From NCBI GenBank assembly GCA_963680875.1, contig OY804586.1, positions 53,354,203-53,418,202 of the forward strand: DNA of 64,000 bases, in the 5' to 3' direction. This document shows positions 1-11,074 of the stretch, piece after piece; within the stretch, counting starts at the first letter, position 1, and every line of letters starts with the position of its first letter. The notes beneath the pieces were generated by a model, which saw only the letters and a list, made by a program, of their open reading frames with translations, searched no databases and had not been told where the DNA came from. This stretch comes from Bathymodiolus brooksi (lineage: Eukaryota > Mollusca > Bivalvia > Mytilida > Modiolidae). Both the position numbers and the translations under genes were made by a program.

Positions 1-113
1 ATCGAAGAACAGACGACACAACGACCAAAGAAAAAAGTACAAAAGGCCGAACAACGATCTACAAAACGTACATATAAAACTAAAGATCGAGTAACAAGAA
101 CCCCTGTTGTCAT
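1..113. repeat. Dispersed repeat R1, fragment cut by window edge
   Basis: The stretch 'aacaacgatctacaaaac' and the following 'aaaactaaagatc…aacaagaacccct' recur, diverged, at 10,347-10,612. I recall very similar text as a common dispersed repeat of mussel-type bivalves, but have not searched. Only the 5' part is present here. Confidence 0.6.
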
Positions 114-712
114 CAATTTTTCATTCATTTAATTTCCTTAAAAACTGCTTGTTTGCAAGATTTACTGTTGCTACCAAGCAGTTAGAAGAAAGAAGCATAC
201 AGCAGACGAATACCAAATCTTTATCCATGGCATACATGAGGTATATATTTTATTCTAGTAGACAATAACAAATTATTATTGTGTACAATATAACATACGG
301 TAATGATGAAATGATAAAAAGTACAATTTACAAATTTATAACTAATATGAAATAAATGAAGTTTTCGTAATTTTTATCTGATAGTGTGAATTGATAATGT
401 TATTTGTTGAATACCAATTTTCGTGGTTCCTGTTAGTATCATAAAACCATGAACTTTAATGAACCACGGAAAAGCATATGCAACAACTTGAACAAGAGAA
501 GTTTGGAGTAAAGGTGCAGTCACACGATACAATTTCCTGTCTGGTTATTCTTTTCAACAGGCTTTAGCAAAAACATTTCAACATCAGTTGGTTTCCTATT
601 TCCATCTGACATTTTGAGAAGAATTTTATTGTGAGAACAGTGAGAAAAAATAAGTCGTATCAGAATCAAATTTAAAAGTTAGACTGTGTGGACACTTGAC
701 CATTCGACTTAC
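114..712. other. No feature recognised
   Basis: AT-rich sequence without a usable ORF, clear repeat or splice-flanked open stretch. Nothing here can be named. Confidence 0.6.
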
Positions 713-829
713 CTGTGCCACAGATGCAGAATTGCTCGGAATTTAGACAGTTAATCATTACATGCGACCGCACCGTAGGTATCACAACTATGAATTCAAA
801 TGTCAATGAATATCTCGCTATCCATTTAT
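713..829 (-). CDS. Candidate internal exon, unrecognised
   Basis: On the minus strand a 117-nt stretch runs from a good acceptor ('cattcattttcgtag') to a strong donor ('CACAG|GTAAGTC'). One of three frames is open throughout, starting two bases in; it reads KWIARYSLTFEF… and ends near EQFCICGT. The other two frames have stops. I do not recognise the peptide and see no partner exon, so it may be a chance open stretch or a transposon fragment. Confidence 0.3.
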
Positions 830-1682
830 CTACGAAAATGAATGAAATCACAATAGTTATGAAATGCAGTTTTTGAAAAGTAAATGTACGAAATTAACAG
901 AATTTTACCAAACTTAGAATAAATGAAGTTAAAGTTACATTACTATATCTAAAACTGCGAGTCTCACTGAAAATGTGCAAGATTTTACAGGATGGAACAT
1001 TCTTTGTCATATGTATAAATAAAAAAAAACTCAGCAAATTAAAAGTTGATCATAAAATTAAGATAATTCAGCAATTTTTTCTAATTATTTTATAGAATTA
1101 TTGCTGTAATTAATCTAATAATATACATTTATGGCCCTTGTTGTAGGGAGATACGAAGGTTTGTTTACCCTAAAAAGTCATATTTCTCGAGGGCAAAGCA
1201 CACACACAACAACAACATTTTTTTTAAACTAATTTAACATTTTATTCAATTTGTGTAGTTGTTTATGTTGATGGTTACATCGCAGTTATCCAAAAAATGA
1301 GGATTGAAACTAAACATTCCACAACATGAGAAATTTTCTTTTATGTCCATTTGTATGGTGTTGTCCGAATTAGTTTTTTTTTACGCTATCCAGGGGTCGC
1401 CATGGAGGCATGCGGCAGCGGGATACATGATTTTTATTTCCTTGGAGCATGCGGTCTAGGGATACATGAAGTTTTGTCTTCCTGACATGTGACGTTTTCT
1501 AACTAATCGCCGACTTTCTTATATCTATGAGGTATAATAAGAAGTATTGTCAAGGTCACCAAGAGATATACGGAATACATTTTCCAAACTTTTGAAAATC
1601 AATTGTTTAAATTAATAAATGCTGTATGATTTTACATTTCAAATTACCATTTATAAATTATGATTTTATAATTTTATTTAAG
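830..1682. other. Mostly featureless; short imperfect duplication
   Basis: AT-rich. Around 1,405-1,470 the words 'gcatgcgg' and 'gggatacatga' occur twice, about 40 bp apart, as an imperfect tandem pair. No gene is visible. Confidence 0.5.
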
Positions 1683-1754
1683 CACTGAAACATAATCCAA
1701 TCCCATACTCTCTCCCATGGAAAGTGGATGATGTCTAACCATGGTATTTATTCA
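1683..1754 (+). other. Exon-like unit 1 (duplicate of 3,070-3,139)
   Basis: A 72-nt segment lies between an acceptor-like 'tttatttaag' and a donor 'CA|GTAAGTATTG'. Near its 3' end it has a strong start context, 'TAACCATGG', followed by GTA TTT ATT. A diverged copy with splice-like ends in the same places lies 1.4 kb downstream. All frames before the ATG contain stops, so if real it is a leader exon holding a start codon. It could equally be a duplicated non-coding repeat. Confidence 0.3.
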
Positions 1755-1984
1755 GTAAGTATTGATAGTCATGATACAGATCCTTGTAATATTAAATATT
1801 TGCCATCATAGATTTCCACAAGTACATGTGATATTTACTGTCAGTGAAAAAAACCCAAAATACATGCATCGTAATTCGTTTTTCTTTTACCCTTTATAAA
1901 TAAGCTTGGCAAATTCTAGTTCACAACACAACATACTATGACAGGTGCTTGGCAGTACCAGATGAAGCCAGCATAACCAAATGT

Positions 1985-2176
1985 ATGTTGTCTTGCCAAT
2001 GTACGATTTGGGATCGTATAGAGATGTACTGTATACATCATGTGATAAAGTTTTGTCAGTTTGAAGCTGGTCAGAGTACTCCAGTTTTCTCCATCATGTA
2101 AACTGACTTGCCGTGAGATTACGTAATCGGAATAATGTTGATAGTGGTGTTGTTTAACACCCATAACACTAACCTG
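1985..2176 (+). mobile_element. SINE-1 copy, decayed
   Basis: Aligns with the body and tail of the tRNA-headed SINE-1 seen complete at 24,778-25,055: 'tgtgataaagtt', a 'tactccagttttctcc' block, then 'gtggtg…ttaacaccca'. It ends 'ataacactaacc', a degraded form of the CCCTAA-like tail. The tRNA-like head is not recognisable. Confidence 0.6.
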
Positions 2177-2574
2177 ACTGTTTTTTCAATGTGGTACAAT
2201 AGTCCCCCTAATAGAAGGGCACTCCCACCAAAAGGCCACACCTCTTATTATAAGCCTTATATCAGGTGTACTGGATAGTAAAATACTACAAAATTGTCCA
2301 ACCTCAAGATTCAATCCTTATCAGGCAATTTTGTTTTATTGTATATGGGGTAGCCTTATTAGCTGGCGACTACTGTATATAAAAACTGACTCAATGGTGT
2401 ATATAAGGTTAGGGTACACATTTTAAGTGTGGTATATCATGAATTTGATCTTTTTTTGGGACAAACCAAACACTATAAAATTGGTATTTATTGAAAGAAA
2501 AATTATATGGAAATAAAATCCACCAATATCAACAAAACAAACACATCTCTTTTCAAATGATTGAAAAAAAGACC

Positions 2575-2712
2575 ACAACATATGTCGATGGAAATCCAGT
2601 TCCTGGCTTGGGACTGGTACAAACATGTATCAGGCAGTATATAGAAGAATGGGATCACCACCCTCTGCCTTCTTGATAATTGGATCTACAATGACAATAC
2701 AGATATAAACAA
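2575..2712. repeat. Dispersed repeat R2 copy 1
   Basis: Shares 'ggaaatccagttcctg', 'cttggga', 'gataattg.atct' and 'aatacagatataaa' in the same order with 9,985-10,112. I recall the type as common in bivalve genomes. Short ORFs across it are not meaningful. Confidence 0.55.
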
Positions 2713-2769
2713 ACAAAAAATGTCTGCTTAGCACGAAGGATCAGGTAAAGAAAAAGAACAAAGACTGGT

Positions 2770-2977
2770 TGACTTGGAGTCGGTATAATGTGTCCGACTT
2801 CAGACACGGGTTCTGTGGACTGTTGTTTCTGTGAAATAGCACCAAAATCTAACTTCGTGTGTAACGGTTTTGTTCAAAGAAGACATCATTATCATCTGGT
2901 CAACAAGAAACATGTTCTTCCTTTTGGTCACTTGGAGTTAAACAACAATCACTCACTCAATATTTTGGTTACCGCTA
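2770..2977 (+). mobile_element. SINE-2 copy, head missing
   Basis: Matches the central part of SINE-2 (complete at 8,222-8,572): 'aatgtgtccg', 'ggactgttgtttc…gtgaaatagcac' and 'agacatcatt', ending in 'gagttaaacaacaatcac'. The tRNA-like promoter region is absent, so the copy is 5'-truncated. The 73-codon ORF here is a shadow of the SINE. Confidence 0.65.
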
Positions 2978-3069
2978 TGCCAATACAAAATCATTGCAAC
3001 AAGACCTAAAAAAAATAGGCTTTTATCAGTTTTGTTGGTGATAAAATATTGATATTTTTTTAATTTCAG

Positions 3070-3139
3070 TACTGGAATGTATTCTATTCCCATAAGAATA
3101 TCCAATGGGAAGTAGACGTGTAACCATGGAGTTTATTAG
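3070..3139 (+). other. Exon-like unit 2 (duplicate of 1,683-1,754)
   Basis: A 70-nt segment between acceptor 'tttaatttcag' and donor 'TTAG|GTGAGTAATC'. It contains 'TAACCATGGAGTTTATT' at the position equivalent to unit 1. Conservation of both the splice-like ends and the ATG context between two otherwise diverged copies is the main reason to list it. No downstream exon is identified. Confidence 0.3.
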
Positions 3140-3907
3140 GTGAGTAATCGTATATACCATTATTATTTTAATAACAATTTGAGATTGCTTTGGAAATGAA
3201 GGTTCTAGCTTGTGACAGGCACAAAAAAAGCTAAACTGGTATAAATAATGAAAACTTCCAGAAATGTGCATAACATAAGTACAATATAAGTGAGGTTTTA
3301 TCCAAAAAAACCCACATTTTATTGAAATAAAGATAATGCCAGTGTACATGTCAGGAGAGGACTTGTATTTTGTAAAGTGACCAGTAGTATGTGTAAAACT
3401 TGTAATTATAGGTTCCAGTTGACAGGGCATGAATAACATATAAAGTGAACACTGTTATCTGGGGAGGACTTGTAATTAGAGGGCCTAGATATGAGTTGCA
3501 CCTGACCAGTTTTTGGAAATGTTTAGCATGTGCAGATTTCATTAAAGATTTAATTTGGAGGGTCCAGTTACTGAATGCCAATGTGTTTTTTTCTTGCAGT
3601 TTATGGAAAATATTATTGTTTATTCCATATGGCATTTTTCAAGTTCTGATACCTATGTTTTCAGTGTAATGTACCGAGCCATAGATGAAAGATAAAGGCA
3701 CAGATGAAGAGGTCACAGATGAAGAGTCACAGATAAAGATTGGATGAAAGACAGTCAAAAATCATGATTTCAAGATATTTGACACTTGACAATTAAAGTG
3801 AAAATAAAAAAAACACTCATTTCACAATAAATGTATTAAAAAGGAATATCAGAACTAATTTTCTTTTTGTAATATTGTATATTTTTGTAGTTATGTATAT
3901 TAAGTAT
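3140..3907. other. No feature recognised
   Basis: AT-rich. Overlapping open stretches of 74 to 137 codons on both strands lack splice context, domain motifs and coding-like composition. 'gaggacttgtaatt'-like text appears at about 3,357 and 3,465. Around 3,690-3,735 'cagatgaaga' is repeated. Confidence 0.5.
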
Positions 3908-4293
3908 GCTATATGAGATATAAAGATTTCAAAATTTTAATAAAATTGTAAATATAATCCCCTAAAAAAATGGGGATTGAATAAGAAACGTCACATTTCT
4001 ATGCTTAAGGTTAAATTATATTTGTTTTCTTTATTTTTAAAATTTTGTTTTGGTAGAAGTGGTGCGTTTCTTTGTAACTTATGGTCTTGCTAGAAACAAA
4101 AACAGGCTCTGTAAAGGATGGGATAACAGAATTGTACAAAAACAAAAACAAAAAAAACCACGTGCAAATAATAAATAAAATTAAAAAAAAAAAAAAATGT
4201 AAGCAGAACCTGTTCTTTTAAATTTTGGAGGGAATTTAATAAACAAAAAGTAAAATTCTAGCCAGACCATCAATCAGTTATTTTTGTACTAGT
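3908..4293. repeat. Repeat R3, about 360-bp unit, copy 1
   Basis: The segment from 'aaattgtaaatataatccc' through 'cttatggtcttgctagaaac' to 'ctagccagaccatc' is repeated almost word for word at 7,441-8,013, where about 1.6 units lie in tandem. Homopolymer lengths and the 'cacgtgcaaataataaat' insertion differ between copies. No coding potential. Confidence 0.8.
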
Positions 4294-5545
4294 TATGTCA
4301 TGTCAGTCTACTTGGTTTAAAGCACTTTAAAGTTTTATACTTTCCAAAATTCCAAGTCTTAAGTATATTTTTTGTCGAATTTAATTTACATTTACATAAA
4401 AAAAAACATTGTCAAAAATTAATGAGTCTTTCAAAAATTTTTAAATTGTATTTGGTAATCTATTTTTTTAGCTTTAAACCTGGTAAGTAATGAATTTTTA
4501 ACTTTTTTTTTTTGCTGTGATAAAATGTGTATAAAAATTATCAAGAGTTATTGCCCTTTAAATATTTTGAATTTGAATGTTTGCTTATAAAATTATATAA
4601 ATATGAATGTTGTACTATTACAGGAATATGGAAGCAAGGTTCAGCATATTTTGTGGTAAAACCTATAAAATATGGTTTGGTCCTGACTTTTAGTCCTCTA
4701 ATAGTCCAATTATTCCAATAATTATCATAGGTGCAGAACACTTTCTAATTGTTGTCATAGTACTTACATTGATTCAAAAAGTGGAGATTCAGATGTTTTA
4801 TCTTTAGCATTTAATTTTTTTAAATCATTTTCAAAAATAATTCCATTTTAAAAATTTCAGTAAACTTTAATCTTGAATTTTTTTAAAATATTTTAAAAAT
4901 AAATTATAAGCTGATACATTTTTGAGAGATGAGTAATAATTGTTTGTTAAATTTATTTATTGTCTTGCTTGTTTTGTTGTAAGCCTCAGCTAACCGAGCA
5001 CTGCATTTCTCCATCTAACAAAGCATTACATTTCCCTATCTAACTGTGCATTGAATTCCCCCTGCACTTTAATAGTTGGCTTAAAAATATAAATATTTAT
5101 TGAAAGCCGACTATTAACATGAACAAAATGAGCAAGCTGGTTGGCATAATAATTTAAATATTTGTTTTAATCTTTCAAAATGTATCATTTTAGTCCTACT
5201 TTTGGTGATTTTTAATTAAATGATTCAATAATTCTCTAAATTTCCAAAATTAAGATAAGTGCAATTATATGCATTAATTCATTACTAATGTAAATATTTT
5301 CTTTTTTTTTTTTTAATTTATTTTCTGTTTTTTTGCAATCTGTTTTGGCATTTTTTATTGTTTTGTTTTTTGTTTTTTTTTTTAATCGGAGATCTGTCAT
5401 GACACATGACCATGATAAGTAGTATACAACAATACAAGAAATCGGGAACGCCAATGATCATTATACAAATTCTGACATGACATAAAAATATTGTATATAT
5501 AAATTTTGTATAATTTGTAAAAGTATTCTATATGTAAAAAATATG
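4294..5545. other. AT-rich, no gene
   Basis: Long T and A runs. Small words such as 'aagcattacattt'/'gcactgcatttctcc' repeat at 4,990-5,060. The 64- and 66-codon ORFs at 4.5-4.7 kb are antisense shadows of each other without supporting features. Confidence 0.5.
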
Positions 5546-6200
5546 TTATGCTCCCGTGACGAAGAGTCGGGGGGCATATTAATTTACCCCTGTTCATCCA
5601 TCCGTTCGTCCGTCTGGATATAGATACATGGTTTGTCTGGCTATCTCCTCCTACAGTTTTGGAGCTACAGCTTTAATATTTTGTATGATCTTTATACACA
5701 TAATGGAGATGTGCATGTCCACAGGATTTTGATTTTCTTCAAATATTCTCAAAATGACAGGTAGTTGGACTTGGTAATTTTTTTCGTACTAGCTGCATAA
5801 AGGGAACATGGTTTGTCCAGTTAACTCCTCCTACAGTTTTAGAGCCACAGCTTTAATATTTTGTATGATCTTTATACACATAATGGAGATGTGCATGTCC
5901 ACAGGATTTTGATTTTCTTCAAATATTCTCAAAATGACGGGTAGTTGGACTTGGTAATTTTTTTCGTACTAGCTGCATAAAGGGAACATGGTTTGTCCGG
6001 TTAACTCCTCCTACAGTTTTAGAGCCACAGCTTTATCATTTTGCGGGATGTTTATACACATAATGGAGATGTGCATGTCCACAGGATTTTGATTTTCATC
6101 AAATATTCTCAAAATGACAGGTAGTTGGACTTCATTTCCTTCTTACTAGCTACATAATGGAAACATGGTTTGTATGGCTCCTCCTACAGTTTTTGACTTG
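5546..6200. repeat. 180-bp tandem block, about 3.2 copies
   Basis: After a 'gggggcatat…ccgttcgtccgtct' start, a 180-bp unit containing 'gtttgtc.ggctatctcc', 'tttatacacataatggagat' and 'gtagttggacttggtaattt' begins at about 5,629, 5,809, 5,989 and 6,168. Neighbouring units differ at only a few positions; the last is truncated. This is a familiar type of bivalve dispersed repeat with internal duplication. Confidence 0.85.
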
Positions 6201-6327
6201 TTTTTAATTTCTTATGGTCGGGCGGGGGCATCATTTGTGTCTTACAGATACACTTCATTTTTGAAAAATCACTCCCAACAAAACAACTTTGTCCATAATT
6301 ATCAAGGGCGGGTGCATACTTCTTTTC

Positions 6328-6395
6328 TAGTTATGGTGTTTAACACCACTTTCAACAATATTTCAGCTATATCCTGGCAGTTCAATTAGTTGTAG
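6328..6395 (-). mobile_element. SINE-1 3' fragment
   Basis: On the plus strand 'tatggtgtttaacacc' and 'actttcaacaatatttcagc' mark the 3' end of SINE-1 in minus orientation. The copy stops after about 65 bp and keeps no tRNA-like head. Confidence 0.65.
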
Positions 6396-6654
6396 TTGTG
6401 TATAATTAGAGGTAGTTGTAATATTGTCAGTCATTGAATGGATATACAATTTTAAACCAAAGCTTTTCCCAATGGACGCCATTGGTTTTAATGCTGGGTT
6501 TAAGTATATCAAGGTATATATACATGTATTGCCGATTTGTCATATTTAACTTTATTGTATTAAATATAATTGTATAATATATCTAAATATTTATGTTGTA
6601 TTAAATCGACAGCTAAGAAAAAAAAGTTGAGACATGCATCGAGCTGGTCGTTAA

Positions 6655-7200
6655 ACTTTAGTTTTTGTTGTGTTTTTCATGATAAGGGTGTGCTCGAATG
6701 AAGATGAGACCTTTAAGGGTTGTGAGGTATTATCATCACTTGATGTCCATCCCTCTGTCATCCGTAAACTTCTAAATTTTAATTTCTTTCCTGAAACCAC
6801 TGGACCAATTGTATCCAAACATGGTAGGAGTTGATAGTTCTCTAAAAAGTATTTAGTTCACCAGGGCTGAAATGAACTTTTCCCATCACTTTGTGTCTGT
6901 TGTTTGTCATCTGTTAACTTTTCGCATTTTGATCTTTTCAACAACCACTGGGTCAAGTTGGACCAAACTTTGATGTGATACTTTTTGATTGCTCCTCTTC
7001 CAAAATTATGTCTGGTAACCTTGCCTAATATTAAAGATGGCTGCCATGGCTTCTGATTGGTTGAAAAAGTGGTAATCTTTGAAAATCTTCAGAACCACGG
7101 GACGGATTGAAACCAAATTTTTAGTCAAAATGCAGGAACTGCTCTCCTCTAGGAGCAGATGAGATCATCCTCAATTCAGATCATTGTTTTTACCCAGTTG
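6655..7200. repeat. Bivalve-type dispersed repeat, decayed
   Basis: Phrases such as 'aaccactggaccaatt', 'accactgggtcaagttgga', 'ccaaac' and 'aagatggctgccatggc' recall a repeat with periodic '…accactggaccaa…' modules. I recognise the type from memory; the boundaries are estimates. No ORF. Confidence 0.5.
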
Positions 7201-7333
7201 GATATACAAATTACAATATGTTGTGTCTTCTAATTCAAATTGATTTTAATTGAATTTGTCAAGAAATACTAGCAAGTTTTTTTTATTCAGAAAACTTAAT
7301 AATCATGCCGTTTTCTGTACTAGGCCTAATATA

Positions 7334-7395
7334 CCACTGCAGTGGCGTTAACTCCTGGGCAAGATGTGCAGTTGCCCGGGGGCCCACGAGCATAG
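7334..7395. mobile_element. hAT-type terminus, fragment
   Basis: 'CAGTGGCGTTAACTCC' followed by 'gcagttgcccgggggccca' looks like one end of a non-autonomous hAT element (ends of the form CAGTGGCGTAACT) and is akin to the ends at 20,109 and 21,397. The opposite end is not found nearby. Confidence 0.4.
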
Positions 7396-7440
7396 GGGTC
7401 ACATGCTAATTTATGGATGATGCATATGGCATGTTTTTTA

Positions 7441-8013
7441 ATGTTTGTAACTTATGGTCTTGCTAGAAACAAAAACGGGCTCTGTAAAGGATGGGATAAC
7501 AGAATTGTACAAAAACACACAAATGAATAAAATAAAAAAAAAGAAACCAAAATGTAAGCAGAACCTGTTCTTTTAAATTTTAGAGGGAATTTAATAAACA
7601 AAAAGTAAAATTCTAGCCAGACCATCGATCAGTTTTTTTTGTATATGCGAGATAAAAAGTCTTCAATATTTTAATAATATTGTAAATATAATCCCCTAAA
7701 AAAGGGGGATTGAATAAGAAAGGTCACATTTCTATGCTTAAGGTTAAATTATATTTGATTTCTTTATTTTTAAAATTTTGTTTTGGTAGAAGTGGTGCGC
7801 TTCTTTGTATCTTATGGTCTTGCTAGAAACAAAATCAGGCTCTGTAAAGGATGGGATAACAGAATTGTACAAAAACACACACAAATGAATAAAATAAAAA
7901 AAAAAGAAACCAAAATGTAAGCAGAACCTGTTCTTTTAAATTTTAGAGGGAATTTAATAAACAAAAAGTAAAATTCTAGCCAGACCATCAATCAGTTATT
8001 TTTGTATACTAGT
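7441..8013. repeat. Repeat R3, copies 2 and 3 in tandem
   Basis: A partial unit (7,441-7,645) is followed by a full unit (about 7,650-8,013) of the repeat seen at 3,908-4,293. The two share 'aaggatgggataacagaatt' and 'gaatttaataaacaaaaag'. The intervening 3.1 kb argues for a duplication of the whole block rather than independent insertions. Confidence 0.8.
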
Positions 8014-8018
8014 AGCTG

Positions 8019-8075
8019 AAAAATTGCTGAGTTGGTGTTTAAACAACAATCAATCACTCTGTCACTCATGAATAA
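8019..8075 (+). mobile_element. SINE-2 3' tail fragment
   Basis: 'gctgagttggtgtttaaac' plus 'aacaatcaatcactc' corresponds to the 3' end of SINE-2, whose full copy lies 150 bp downstream in the opposite orientation. Confidence 0.5.
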
Positions 8076-8221
8076 TTTATACATATTTTATTGTCACTCC
8101 TTAAAAGGAAGTATGTTGTTCATAAAATAATGATTTGTTGGTATAATGTGATGAACACAACTCAAAAAGTTATAACAGACCTGTTAAAAAATTATTAAAT
8201 AGAATAAAACGGCAGAAAGTG

Positions 8222-8572
8222 AATTAGTGAGTTAGTGATTGTTGTTTAACGCCAGTTCAGCAAATTTGCAGCTATATGATGGCGAGAACAAGTCAATTTT
8301 CAATGAGATGAAGATGATGAGGTCTGCTTTGTACTAGACCAACATGCTAATTTGGATTTTTATAGTGCTAGCTCACTGAAACAACAATCCACTGGTAGAC
8401 ATGTTGCTCCACCCGGACACATTATTCTGATTCTGAACCAATCGAGTCTTTAGCGGAGAAGCAACAAATTCCAATTTTATAATCTTTGGTTTGACCCGAT
8501 CGGGTCTCGAACCCACGATGTACTGCACTCGAGGCGAGCATGTTGACCATTACACCACCGATGCGATTATAT
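8222..8572 (-). mobile_element. SINE-2, tRNA-headed, near full length
   Basis: Read on the minus strand, the element starts with a tRNA-like head. An A box 'TGGTGTAATGG' is followed about 35 bp later by a B box 'GGTTCGAGACC', in the arrangement of a Pol III internal promoter. A central region ('gtgtccgggtggagcaac', 'gattgttgtttcagtgagc') and a tail 'ggcgttaaacaacaatcac' with CACTAA-like repeats follow. A truncated relative at 2,770-2,977 confirms the central region and tail. At about 350 bp it is a typical SINE size; it depends on a LINE for movement and encodes no protein. Confidence 0.85.
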
Positions 8573-8704
8573 GAAGAAATTCATGTAGAATTGTAAATAA
8601 AGAAAAAAAAATAAAAGCCATTGAATATTGAGTTCAGCTGAAGTCCAAATCCAATTTTGGGCATTAAATCTTTTTTCATAATGTCTGACTGAAAAGAAAT
8701 TAAA

Positions 8705-8941
8705 TACAGTCAAACATGCATTGGTGACCACCTCTATTAAGCAAAAACTTGTATTATGTGACCTTAATCTTTATTTCCCTTCACAGTGCGTTTCATATCA
8801 ATTAAACCTGTATTAAGTGACCACTTGCCTTATGTGATCATATTTCACTGGTCGCTTTGAAGGTCACAGAAGACAGGTTCAACAACTCCTGGTTTACAAT
8901 GACCCAAGACCCTGTGGGAAGGTGACTTAGAGACCACTGTA
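8705..8941. mobile_element. MITE family T1, decayed copy
   Basis: Starts 'TACAGTCAAAC' and ends '…GAGACCACTGTA', with internal 'tattaagtgaccac' modules. It resembles the better preserved copies at 37,913-38,093 and 54,601-54,768. TA at both edges fits Tc1/mariner-type target duplication, but the termini here are diverged. Confidence 0.45.
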
Positions 8942-9082
8942 TTTTCTGTACCTTCCTCTTTAGATTTTATCTTTACATGTGATTTTGACTATTATTTTTT
9001 TTAATTTTCAAATAAGAGTACAGGTGAATATGCAGTCAATAGTTTAGAAATAAAAACCTTTCATTCCCATAAAGGGGGAGGG

Positions 9083-9298
9083 CATGGTCATATGGTAGTT
9101 GGATTTATGACTACCTGTGCAATCAGTGTCTATCAACACTAATATTGCGAATTCGTATCCCACTCATGGCAAGGTGTACTCGAATTAACATTATGTGATA
9201 AAGTTTGTCAGTGACGGGTCGATGGTTTCCTCCATCAATAAAACTGTCCACCTGGATATAACTGAAATATTGTTGAATTTGGCATTAAATACCAAAAC
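9083..9298 (+). mobile_element. SINE-1 copy, plus orientation
   Basis: Begins at the 'catggtcatatggtagttgg' head, has a degraded B-box region ('gcgaattcgtatccc'), then 'ttatgtgataaagtt', 'ggtttcctccatcaataaaa' and a tail 'ggcattaaataccaaaacc' followed by 'tcctaaccctcc'. All segments of the full copy at 24,778-25,055 are present in order. Confidence 0.8.
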
Positions 9299-9984
9299 CT
9301 CCTAACCCTCCATCATATTGAAATATGTATATATAGATAATGAATATTATTAATTTTTATTGACAATTAAATTTTTTTTTAATAAATATTACTATAACAA
9401 ATAAAAAACGATATATAAATTTGTTTCTTATAGTTAATCCTTTTGATAGAAAATATTATATTTAAGATTTCAATTTACAGTGTGTCAACCAAAATACTGT
9501 GTCCACACTTGTTTGTAATATGCACCTGTTCAACTTTCCCTTCTCTACATGCTGTGGTCATCTCATGCTTCGCTCTGTTTAGCCCTTTATTTTATTTTCA
9601 TAAATAATTTCAGTGTAAATCAGAACGAATCCATTTAACAAGGTACAGCAACACACCAGGCAGCTCTGTAATTAAATATCACTCTGATTGTTGTTCTTCA
9701 CCTTATAGTCACTATATGGCATTCAATGGCAACAACTTACAACACATTCATTTTTTATTTAAAAAATTACTTGAATTTTACATTATTTTTTTTTACAGAT
9801 GTTTAGAAGATATAATATTAATATAAGTTTATGAAGATTATTTTCAGTTTATAGGTATTTATATATGATAATTAGTGTTATGAAAAAAAATTTCAACAGT
9901 GAAGTTAAAACATTCCATTAATATCAAGCAGGAATAACACACGTCCCATTTCCAATCATGCAACATAAAAAAAAACATGATATG
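9299..9984. other. No feature recognised
   Basis: AT-rich filler with T and A runs. No SINE, tandem repeat or exon-like stretch was seen. Confidence 0.55.
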
Positions 9985-10112
9985 GCATTGGAAATTCAGG
10001 TCCTGCCTTGGGACAGACACAAATAAGTGGTGGGATTAAACCGTTTAATGGGATTCCAACACTTACATCTTAATAATTGAATCTCCAACAGCAATAGATA
10101 TAAAATAATAAA
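9985..10112. repeat. Dispersed repeat R2 copy 2
   Basis: Second copy of R2 (see 2,575-2,712). 'ggaaattcaggtcctg' and 'ccttgggacag' are followed by 'gtgggattaaac', a string I associate with mussel-type dispersed repeats. The two copies are heavily diverged. Confidence 0.55.
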
Positions 10113-10194
10113 AAAAAATCCACAACTTCACTTCCACTGAAAAAGACCATGCACTTGAGAATAGCACAAAAATGTGGCAGAGTTAAGCACTTAT

Positions 10195-10765
10195 TATAGG
10201 GTTAGGGTTATGGTGTTTAACGCCACTTTCAACAATATTTCAGCTATATGGTGGCGGTCAAATTTATTGGTGGGGTAAACTTAAGTACCCAGAGAAAATC
10301 ACCGACCTGCCAAAATCACTGACAAGAAGAGCTTGAAGATGCCAAAGGGGTAATCAGAATCTGTAAATCAAAGAAGGACAGACAACACAATGGCCAAAAG
10401 ATAAAGGACATAAGGACAAACAACGATCTACAAAACATTACACAGAAAACTAAAGATCAAGCAACATGAACCTCTCTAAAAACTGGGAGTGAACTCAGGT
10501 GCTCCGGAAGGGTAGGCAGTTCCTGCTCTACTAGTGATACCTGTCGTGTTACTCTAGTGATAAGTCATGAACGAGAAAAGGACCTGCAAGTGCTTACGAC
10601 AAGTGGAACATATCTGTGGTCATTTGTGACATAGACAAAATTTATCACATAATGTTGTATCGTCATGAACAGGATTCAAATTAAAAAAACATAAGTGATG
10701 ATATGCACTGAGTACACAGGTAGTTGTAAATCCAACTACCATATGATTACGACCACGACGGCCCC
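10195..10765 (-). mobile_element. SINE-1 split by R1 insertion
   Basis: The 3' half (10,195-10,346: 'gggttatggtgtttaacgcc', 'tttattggtgggg', 'gagaaaatcaccgacctg') and 5' half (10,612-10,765: 'tatcacataatgttgtatcg', 'gtagttgtaaatccaac') are one minus-strand SINE-1. About 265 bp of repeat R1 separates them. Flanking 'tgacaa'/'agacaa' may be a target duplication. The 3' edge reads as (CCCTAA)-like on the minus strand. Confidence 0.8.
10347..10612. repeat. Repeat R1 inserted in SINE-1
   Basis: Includes 'acaacgatctacaaaacatt', 'gaaaactaaagatcaagcaa' and 'gtgaactcaggtgctccgg', a text I recall as a widespread bivalve repeat. It shares its first third with bases 1-113. It interrupts SINE-1 and is therefore younger than that copy. 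Confidence 0.65.
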
Positions 10766-11074
10766 CACATAATAATAATTGGTTCACAAATGACAATACA
10801 GATATAAATAAACAATAAAAAAAAAACAATCACAGATTTCCTTTAATATGTTATTTGTTGATGTTGATTGCATTTCTTTCAATAATACACTGAATTTCAA
10901 GTATTTCCTCACATGACTGGAAACAGTTGCCACTAGTTATGGACAAACTTTATGGTGTAAAGTTGTTTTGAGTATGGTACAGCAGCAATTAATCTCACAA
11001 CTTAACTGGTCATAGGCATGTATTCCATATCATAAGATAACGGTCATGATGGCCTCTAGAAGGATTCATTTATA

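Noticed and set aside
3026..3439. 137-codon minus-strand ORF
   Set aside because: AT-driven composition, overlaps the exon-like unit and antisense ORFs, and has no motif or splice context.
5236..5597. ORFs of 72 and 66 codons on the minus strand
   Set aside because: Lysine-rich translations of T-runs; no support.
8490..8572. tRNA gene
   Set aside because: It has A and B boxes but lacks a foldable acceptor stem and is continuous with a SINE body and tail.
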